The position numbers and the translations under genes were made by a program. Shown piece after piece: positions 6,911-11,763 of a stretch of DNA of 11,763 bases (its first letter is position 1; every line of letters starts with the position of its first letter). The DNA is taken from the NCBI GenBank assembly GCA_947632745.1, contig CANRQH010000038.1, positions 1 to 11,763 of the forward strand, written 5' to 3'. The stretch is from an uncultured Clostridia bacterium (GTDB taxonomy: Bacteria > Bacillota > Clostridia > TANB77 > CAG-508). Under the pieces are notes generated by a model. It did no database searches. It was not told the DNA's origin and saw nothing but the letters and a program-made list of their open reading frames with translations.

Positions 6911-7775
6911 TTACAAAGAAGGTTCTATTTCAAAAACCCTATTATTCAAGTAATTTAAAATTCCACTATCAGATGTAAAATTAAACTTCAAACGAAAGCT
7001 TACAAGTTTTTGATATTTAGCTTTAAAATTTTTATTAACTTCATTTATACCGGTATTTTCCATCTCCAACAATAGGAAGACCAATATGAGCTAAATGAGC
7101 ACGAATTTGGTGAGTTTTACCAGTTTCAATTTCAACATCCAAAAGAGAAGTGTTGTTAGGGTATATTTTTAGTAAGGTATAAGATGTAACAATTTTAGAA
7201 TAACCCTTCTTAAAAATATCAGAAATATAAACAAAAGATTTTTGGCTATCTTTAAAAAGATAAGCCTCTATTTTTTTGTTTTTCTCTTTAGGAATGCCAT
7301 ATACCAAAGCCAAATAATGTTTTTCAATTTCATGATGTTTAAACTTATCAAGCAAAATATCTAAAGCTTTTTGATTTTTTGCATAAAGAATTAAACCAGA
7401 AGTATTTCTATCTAATCTATGGCATGGCATAGGTAAAAATCCACAATTTGAGTATTGTTTGTGGATAACTTCTGTCAAACTTTGCTTTCCAACAACTTCA
7501 ATATTAATAGGTTTATTAAGTAATAAAATATTATCATCTTCGTAAACAATGTCTAAATTAATATTTTTTTCTAATAATTCATCTGAAATATAAACCAAAA
7601 TTTCATCATTTTCATAAACATTAATATTTTGTAAAACGCGTTTTCCATTAACTTTAATATCTTTTTTTCTTAAAGTTTTGAAAAACAAATTATCAGAAAG
7701 ATTGGGAATATTTTCTTTTAAAAACTTATTCAATTTTTTATTATCATATTTTTTTGGAACAATTAATTTTTTCAT
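6911..7775 (-). CDS. RluA-family pseudouridine synthase, needs +1 shift at 7052
   Basis: The N-terminus is an S4-like RNA-binding domain (about residues 1-62), followed by the RluA catalytic domain with HRLDRNTSG (catalytic D122) and GKTHQIRAHLAHIGLPIVGDGKY. In the zero frame it ends abruptly at TGA (plus 7041-7043), just after CGG (plus 7050-7052, codon 242), losing the family's C-terminal segment. Skipping the C reads GGT and continues for 46 codons to TAA (plus 6911-6913), giving GINEVNKNFKAKYQKLVSF and LNYLNNRVFE. This is exactly the expected RluA ending (GDxKYG, then a basic segment and a final strand). The restored length is 287 residues, normal for this group. The enzyme isomerises uridine in 23S rRNA or tRNA. 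The upstream region has a promoter but no ribosome binding site. Confidence 0.8.
7049..7052 (-). other. candidate CGG +1 frameshift site (TAC-C-GGT, minus strand)
   Basis: On the minus strand the zero frame reads GGA AAA TAC CGG TAT AAA TGA. Dropping the first C of CGG gives GGT and restores the conserved GDGKYG and the missing C-terminus. The site lies in the palindrome ATACCGGTAT. Confidence 0.7.
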
Positions 7776-7782
7776 AATACTA

Positions 7783-7811
7783 ATTATAAAATAAAAACCT
7801 TAAAATATCAA
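7783..7811 (-). promoter_or_regulatory. promoter placing the RluA-like start at +1 (leaderless)
   Basis: On the minus strand TTGATA (7811-7806) and TATAAT (7788-7783) are 17 bases apart. Only 7 bases (TAGTATT) separate the -10 box from ATG 7775, so transcription should begin at or next to the start codon. No Shine-Dalgarno sequence is present. Confidence 0.6.
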
Positions 7812-7909
7812 GCAATATAAAAATTTATATTAAAAGTATTAAATAGAAACATTGAAATATCAAGGTTAAAAAATAAATAAAATTAATTAAAAAATTCATA
7901 AAATATCCA

Positions 7910-7939
7910 TTGACAAAAAACGACAAAAAAATATATAAT
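7910..7939 (+). promoter_or_regulatory. strong sigma-A promoter of the Tim44-like/SPFH operon
   Basis: TTGACA (7910-7915) and TATAAT (7934-7939) are both perfect, with an 18-base spacer. An AAAGGGGG at 7947-7954 precedes ATG 7963. Confidence 0.75.
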
Positions 7940-7962
7940 TTAATTTAAAGGGGGCAATACAA

Positions 7963-8878
7963 ATGAAGATAAAAAAAATCATATTTTTTATGACAATTTT
8001 ATTTTATATAATCATTCGGAACCACAAGTGTAAATGCAGATGTAGGAAGTTTTGAATCATATAGTGGTGGAGGAGGTTCATGGGATTCAGGAAGCTCATG
8101 GAGTTCTAGCGATTATGACTATGACTATGATTACGATTCAGGGGATTCATATGGTTCATATGGTTACGTAGGAGGTGGATTTGGACCAGTAGTTATATTT
8201 TTTATTATAGTAATTGTGGCTATATGTTATAGTTTAAATGCTAGAAAAGGACAAGGATATAGAAGACCACCAAGAAACTATGCTCCACGAATAGATTATA
8301 ATCAAAGAGAACAACAAATTGAAGCTAGAATAAAACAAATAGATCCACTTTTCAGTAAAGAGGAATTTATTGCAAACAGTAAAACTTTATTTGTTAAGTT
8401 ACAACAAGCATGGACAGACAGAGATTGGTCTGTTATAAGAGTTTTTGAAACAAACGAATTATTTGAACAACATAAAAATCAATTACAAGGATATATAAAT
8501 AACAACCAAATAAATGTTATGGATAGAATATGTGTAAATTATGCACAATTATTTGATTTTAGACAAGAAGGAGATAAAGATGTAATAGTTGTTCGATTAA
8601 ATTCAAGAATGGCAGACTATATAATTGATGCAACAACAAAGCAAGTGTTAAGAGGAAACAAAACTACTGAATATGTTAATACATATTTATTAACATTTGT
8701 ACGTAAAAAAGGTTTACAAACAAAAGAAGGAACAGATAAAATAAAGACCACAAATTGTCCAAACTGTGGTGCACCAACACAAATTACATCAGCTGGAAAA
8801 TGTGAGTATTGTGGAAGCGTTATTACAACTGAAAGTTATGATTGGGCACTTTCAAATTTAGAAAGAGAAAAAATATAA
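7963..8878 (+). CDS. secreted/membrane Tim44-like protein with zinc ribbon, needs +1 shift at 8017
   Basis: From ATG 7963 the first 18 codons form a signal peptide (MKIKKIIFFMTILFYIII). Codon 19 is CGG, and the zero frame stops at 8053-8055. Skipping the C gives GGA and GTTSVNA, a typical cleavage site ending near residue 25. Next come a Gly/Ser/Tyr/Asp-rich low-complexity region (26-72, with a run of DY), a transmembrane helix (about 75-92), a Tim44-like domain (about 127-250; YLLTFVRKKG near its end) and a zinc ribbon with C265, C268, C280 and C283 (CPNC...CEYC). The full product is 304 residues. Without the shift, the only long open frame would start inside the membrane helix and lack the signal peptide. 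It forms an operon with the SPFH protein 17 bases downstream and probably works with it at the membrane. Confidence 0.75.
8017..8020 (+). other. candidate CGG +1 frameshift site (ATT-C-GGA)
   Basis: Zero-frame codon 19 is CGG after ATT, inside the signal peptide. Dropping the C yields GGA ACC ACA AGT GTA AAT GCA, a proper signal-peptide end, and connects to the long downstream frame. Confidence 0.65.
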
Positions 8879-8895
8879 TTTAAGGAGGAATTATT

Positions 8896-10125
8896 ATGGG
8901 ATTAATTAAAGCAGCAGCAGGTGCTATAGGAAGCACTTTTAAAGACCAATGGAAGGAAGCCATTAGATGTGAAGACATGAATAATGATGTTCTAATGGTT
9001 AAAAAAACAACACCAACAGGAGTAATTTCAAACAAAAGTACAATTATAGTGGGGCCAGGACAATGTGCAATTATATATGATAACGGAAAAGTTATTGATG
9101 CAACGGCAGAAGAAGGATTATATGAATTTGATTCATCTTCAACACCATCATTTTTTGCAGGACAATTTGGAACGACATTTAAAGAAATGTGGCAAAGATT
9201 TACATATAATGGTGCAACAAGTAAACAACAAGCAGTATTTTTCTTTAATATAAAAGAAATAATAGACAATAAATTTGGAACAGCTTCACCTATTCCATTT
9301 CAAGACTGGTCACATCCAATACCAAACCAAATGACAAATACAATTACACCTCTAAGAGTTCAAATTAAATGTTTTGGTAAATATACATTTAAAATTATAA
9401 ATCCAGCATTATTTATGTCAGAACTTGCAGGAACAGCAGATGTATATAGAAAGGAGCAATTAATAGAACAAATTAGAACAGAAGTAATGGCAGCATTCCA
9501 AAATGTAACAAATGAATTAGGAACAGAAAAACACAAAATACCAGTTTTAGAAATGCCAAGCCAAACAGATGAAATAAAACAAATGATGGAAGAAGACGTA
9601 TTTGATGCAGACATTAGAAAAAGAGGACTTGCAATAATAGGTTTCGCAGTAGAATCTGTTACATTAGATGACGAATCAAAGAAGAAGATAGATAATTACG
9701 AATTAAGCTCAAATGCACATATGCAACAAGGAAGAATGGTTGATGCATATGCAAACGCAGTTGAAGGTGCAGCAAATAATGCTAATGGTGCAATGAATGG
9801 ATTTATGGGAATAGGTATGATGAATATGGCTTCAAACGGAATGGTAGGAGGAGCAGTAAATGGTCCTTGGCAAAATACAGAAAAAAGTTCAATAGATTTA
9901 AGTAAACAAACAACTGAACAAAGAGATGCCGAAAACAAAACAAACCAAGAGGATACGGCAGGTGAAGAAGAAGAATGGAAATGTGAATGTGGAATTGTTA
10001 ATCATGGAAAATTTTGTGTAAATTGTGGAAAAGAAAAGCAGGCAAAAAAAGTTTGCCCAAAATGTAATGCTATAAATGAACCAACAGACAAGTTTTGCAG
10101 TGAATGCGGAGAACCACTAAAATAA
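8896..10125 (+). CDS. SPFH-domain (YdjI-like) protein with two C-terminal zinc ribbons
   Basis: The 409-residue protein belongs to the SPFH/YdjI-like group, often annotated as virion core or SPFH domain protein. Its N-terminus (MGLIKAAAGAIGSTFKDQWKEAI) is typical, followed by the band-7-like core (about 45-285, with IIVGPGQCAIIYDNGKV and VQIKCFGKYTFKI). A Gly/Ala/Met/Asn-rich linker lies at about 285-325. Two zinc ribbons end the protein: C363, C365, C374, C377 and C387, C390, C401, C404. Such proteins assemble membrane scaffolds. In Bacillus subtilis the relative YdjI is encoded with zinc-ribbon and membrane partners in ydjFGHI. Here the partner is the Tim44-like zinc-ribbon protein just upstream. 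AAGGAGG precedes the ATG at good spacing. CGG occurs five times in the gene but never in frame. Confidence 0.85.
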   Translation: MGLIKAAAGAIGSTFKDQWKEAIRCEDMNNDVLMVKKTTPTGVISNKSTIIVGPGQCAIIYDNGKVIDATAEEGLYEFDSSSTPSFFAGQFGTTFKEMWQRFTYNGATSKQQAVFFFNIKEIIDNKFGTASPIPFQDWSHPIPNQMTNTITPLRVQIKCFGKYTFKIINPALFMSELAGTADVYRKEQLIEQIRTEVMAAFQNVTNELGTEKHKIPVLEMPSQTDEIKQMMEEDVFDADIRKRGLAIIGFAVESVTLDDESKKKIDNYELSSNAHMQQGRMVDAYANAVEGAANNANGAMNGFMGIGMMNMASNGMVGGAVNGPWQNTEKSSIDLSKQTTEQRDAENKTNQEDTAGEEEEWKCECGIVNHGKFCVNCGKEKQAKKVCPKCNAINEPTDKFCSECGEPLK

Positions 10126-10142
10126 TTTAAAATTTATATAAA

Positions 10143-10171
10143 GCATAAAAAAACCGAATTTGGAAATACTA
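10143..10171 (+). promoter_or_regulatory. candidate forespore sigma (sigma-G/F) promoter of sigG
   Basis: GCATA (10143-10147) and AATACTA (10165-10171) are 17 bases apart and resemble the sigma-G consensus (GHATR and CATNHTA). sigG is autoregulated in Bacillus subtilis. The -10 overlaps one arm of an inverted repeat GAAATACT/AGTATTTC (10163-10170 and 10179-10186), which ends 4 bases before the GGAGG. From an upstream start (read-through from the SPFH gene) this hairpin could mask the ribosome binding site. Confidence 0.4.
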
Positions 10172-10203
10172 AAATCAAAGTATTTCTAAAGGAGGTTTTT
10201 CTT

Positions 10204-10980
10204 TTGTTAAATAATAAAGTAGAAATATGTGGAGTTAACACATCAAAACTACCTTTACTTAGCAAAGAAGAAAAAGATGAACTATTTATAAAAATAAAAG
10301 ATGGAGATGAAGAAGCAAGGCAAATTTTCATTAATGGTAATTTAAGACTTGTTCTTTCAGTAATACAAAGATTTAGAGGAAGAGGAGAATCAGCAGATGA
10401 TCTATTTCAAGTAGGATGTGTGGGATTGATAAAAGCAATAGATAACTTCGATTTAAACCAAAATGTACAATTTTCAACTTATGCAGTACCAATGATAATT
10501 GGAGAAGTTAGAAGATACTTAAGAGACAACAATAGTATAAGAGTAAGCAGGTCTGTAAGAGATTTAGCCTATAAAGTAATTCAATTTAAAGAAAGATACA
10601 ATAAGGAAAATTCAAAAGAGCCAACAATAGATGAGATAGCTAAAGAACTAAATGTAAATAAAGAAGAAATTGCATTTAGTTTAGATGCAATACAAGACCC
10701 AATATCACTTCATGAGCCAGTATACAATGATGGAGTTGATAATATATATATAATGGATCAAGTAAGTGATCCTAAAAATACAGATGAATCTTGGACAGAG
10801 AATTTAAGCTTAATGCAAGCAATGAAGAAAATTACAGAAAAAGAAAAAGAAATTATAGCAAGAAGATTTTTTGACGGAAAAACACAAATGGAGGTTGCAG
10901 AAGAAATAGGAATATCTCAAGCACAGGTTTCTAGATTAGAAAAGAGTGCAATTAAGCATATAAAAAGATTTTATAATTAA
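10204..10980 (+). CDS. sigG: RNA polymerase sporulation sigma factor sigma-G
   Basis: The 258-residue protein has the sigma-G-specific start VEICGVNTSKLPLLS, then sigma-70 regions 2 (EEARQIFINGNLRLVLSV, DDLFQVGCVGLIKAIDNFD, VQFSTYAVPMIIGEVRRY), 3 (SVRDLAYKVIQFKE, EPTIDEIAKELNV) and 4 (ITEKEKEIIARRFFDGKTQ with the helix-turn-helix VAEEIGISQAQVSRLEKSA). It directs late forespore gene expression. The start is TTG 10204, preceded by GGAGG at 10191-10195. A weak start codon plus a nearby hairpin fits the known need to keep sigma-G low until engulfment is finished. It is followed by a terminator and a ylmC/ymxH-type gene, the common Clostridia order. Confidence 0.95.
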   Translation: MLNNKVEICGVNTSKLPLLSKEEKDELFIKIKDGDEEARQIFINGNLRLVLSVIQRFRGRGESADDLFQVGCVGLIKAIDNFDLNQNVQFSTYAVPMIIGEVRRYLRDNNSIRVSRSVRDLAYKVIQFKERYNKENSKEPTIDEIAKELNVNKEEIAFSLDAIQDPISLHEPVYNDGVDNIYIMDQVSDPKNTDESWTENLSLMQAMKKITEKEKEIIARRFFDGKTQMEVAEEIGISQAQVSRLEKSAIKHIKRFYN

Positions 10981-10990
10981 TTATAAAAAA

Positions 10991-11050
10991 TTAAAATGAA
11001 CTCTTATTTTTAGACAAGTAAGTTTAAGAAATGGAGTTCATTTTAATTTT
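10991..11050 (+). terminator. long-stem terminator after sigG
   Basis: A 13-base-pair stem, TTAAAATGAACTC (10991-11003) with GAGTTCATTTTAA (11034-11046), encloses a 30-base loop and is followed by TTTT. The stem may act in both directions. Confidence 0.65.
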
Positions 11051-11106
11051 TAAAATAGTAAAATATTTTGATTTTTTGAATATAATAATTGGAAAGGAGT
11101 AAATAT

Positions 11107-11344
11107 ATGCAAGATAAGGGTATGGATTTTAGAAAAAAAGAGGTTATAAATATAACAGATGGGAGAAGACTTCGGTTTTGTGCAAGATGTATGTGCAGAT
11201 TTGGATACAGGGAAAATAACTTCTATAATAGTACCAGGTGGTACAAATAAAATATTGAATTTCTTTTCAAGTAGTAATGATATTATTATAGAATGGGAAA
11301 AGATAAAATGTATTGGAGAAGATTTAATTTTGGTAGAAATATAA
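11107..11344 (+). CDS. YlmC/YmxH-family PRC-barrel sporulation protein, needs +1 shift at 11173
   Basis: AAAGGAG at 11093-11099 serves ATG 11107. The first 22 codons end in KEVINITDGRRL; codon 23 is CGG, and the zero frame stops at 11248-11250. Skipping the C gives GGT and LGFVQDVCADLDTGK, then TSIIVPGG, IEWEKIKCIGEDLILVE and TAA 11342-11344. This is the usual YlmC/YmxH PRC-barrel (conserved DGxRLGxVxD, then DxxTGxI, then IGxDxILV) with a normal length of 78 residues. The break is inside the conserved RLG. The family is linked to sporulation by its position beside sigG or sigE, but its function is unknown. A TATAAT at 11081-11086 may be its promoter, with a very short leader. Confidence 0.8.
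11173..11176 (+). other. candidate CGG +1 frameshift site (CTT-C-GGT)
   Basis: Zero-frame codon 23 is CGG after CTT. Dropping the C turns it into GGT and rebuilds the conserved RLGFVQDV. The context CTT-CGG resembles the yeast Ty1 site CTT-AGG, where a slow A-site arginine codon drives +1 shifting. Confidence 0.7.
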
Positions 11345-11458
11345 ATTTAATTGAAATTTTAGTAAATATATAAATGCAGTTTTTATAGTAAAAGCAAAAA
11401 TTTCAAATGAATAGAATAAATTGGATAAAATTGGTTTGAAAAAAAGTTGAAAAAAGTG

Positions 11459-11487
11459 TTGACAAAACAAATTTATGGTGGTATTAT
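11459..11487 (+). promoter_or_regulatory. promoter P1 of the terminal non-coding region
   Basis: A perfect TTGACA (11459-11464) and TATTAT (11482-11487) have a 17-base spacer. No start codon with a ribosome binding site follows. Confidence 0.65.
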
Positions 11488-11509
11488 AAAGAAGTACTAT
11501 GTGAAGAGG

Positions 11510-11550
11510 ACATAAAAAATAACCATAAAAACAAAAGTGGCTTTTTATGT
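11510..11550 (+). other. hairpin downstream of promoter P1
   Basis: ACATAAAAA (11510-11518) pairs with TTTTTATGT (11542-11550), and CCA/TGG can pair inside. It would form in a P1 transcript. No matching regulatory RNA family is recognised. Confidence 0.35.
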
Positions 11551-11695
11551 TAGTAATAGAAATAAACATTAAAATATGGCACCAAATTACTAACTTTTTT
11601 ATGTCTAAAATAATAACAAAAGCAAGAAAACAAATATATATAAATATATATTTGAAATGCAAAAAACTTTTTTAAAAAAAAATTTTAAAAAAGTA

Positions 11696-11724
11696 TTGAC
11701 AAAGAAAAATAAGCATAGTATAAT
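11696..11724 (+). promoter_or_regulatory. consensus promoter P2 at the window end
   Basis: TTGACA (11696-11701), a 17-base spacer and TATAAT (11719-11724) make a perfect sigma-A promoter, among the strongest-looking in the window. Confidence 0.75.
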
Positions 11725-11729
11725 GGAAA

Positions 11730-11754
11730 AAGTCCGTTAAACAAAAAAGGACTT
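11730..11754 (+). other. small hairpin at the start of the P2 transcript
   Basis: AAGTCC (11730-11735) pairs with GGACTT (11749-11754) around a 13-base loop, right where transcription from P2 should begin. It could shape a stable-RNA leader. Confidence 0.35.
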
Positions 11755-11763
11755 AAAAAAGTA

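Larger units (their letters stand above)
11345..11763 (+). other. gene-free stretch with tandem promoters, possible stable-RNA leader
   Basis: No convincing protein gene lies in these 419 bases. They contain two near-consensus promoters, listed separately, both preceded by nearly the same sequence (AAAAAAGTGTTGACAAA and AAAAAAGTATTGACAAA) and A tracts resembling UP elements. This layout is typical of rRNA operon leaders in low-GC Firmicutes. The window ends before any rRNA sequence, so this is inference. Confidence 0.4.

Noticed and set aside
8110..8165. DNA repeat or CRISPR-like array in the tandem GATTATGAC-like stretch
   Set aside because: It is the coding sequence of a DY-rich low-complexity linker. 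No spaced repeats are present anywhere in the window.
8216..8878. Independent gene starting at GTG 8216
   Set aside because: The GTG is in the middle of a transmembrane helix with no RBS. Open, family-like sequence continues upstream in the same frame to 8018, where it joins the signal peptide through the CGG site.
4487..11176. The four extra C's as a motif-driven sequencing error
   Set aside because: Without the C the contexts are ATAGGA, CTTGGT, ATTGGA and TACGGT, which share only GG; many similar GG sites in the window are unaffected. Error cannot be fully excluded without reads.
11159..11344. Independent short gene starting at ATG 11159
   Set aside because: It has no RBS. The conserved start of the YlmC/YmxH domain and a good RBS lie upstream in the other frame.

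Overview
The window is very AT-rich DNA from a spore-forming, low-GC Firmicute, most likely an uncultured Clostridia-type bacterium. The evidence is an obvious sporulation sigma-G gene followed by a YlmC/YmxH-type gene, AGGAGG-like ribosome binding sites, TTGACA/TATAAT promoters, and overwhelming use of AGA for arginine.

Layout. Positions 1-1745 hold a restriction locus: a Bsp6I-like endonuclease directly followed by a second PD-(D/E)XK endonuclease. Positions 1827-2850 are decayed accessory DNA with two frame-broken small genes, a degenerate tRNA-Met(CAT) relic and two terminators. Positions 2876-4985 carry a YjbR/MmcQ-family protein, a multi-pass membrane protein and an iron-sulfur-type flavodoxin-fold protein. 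Positions 5171-6135 carry a MYG1-family gene and a GC-rich terminator whose codon use suggests recent transfer. Positions 6218-7775 hold an M15 peptidase with a peptidoglycan-binding domain, convergent with an RluA-family pseudouridine synthase. Positions 7963-10125 are an envelope operon: a secreted/transmembrane Tim44-like zinc-ribbon protein and an SPFH protein with zinc ribbons. Positions 10204-11344 are sigG and ylmC/ymxH. The last 420 bases have no gene but contain two near-consensus tandem promoters, possibly the start of an rRNA or other stable-RNA operon.

Main observation. Four unrelated, otherwise healthy genes (flavodoxin-like 4355, RluA-like 7775 minus strand, Tim44-like 7963, YlmC/YmxH 11107) each break at exactly one place. 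In each case the break is an in-frame CGG codon, and skipping the C (a +1 shift) lets the ribosome read GGA or GGT (glycine) and restores a conserved, full-length protein. I checked every CGG in the other native genes of the window and none is in frame. The only in-frame CGG codons read as arginine are the two in the foreign-looking MYG1 gene. This suggests that CGG is not an ordinary arginine codon in this lineage and acts as a +1 frameshift (or CGGN quadruplet glycine) signal. It is an inference from sequence alone. Sequencing error is the main alternative, but the four sites share no motif once the extra C is removed.
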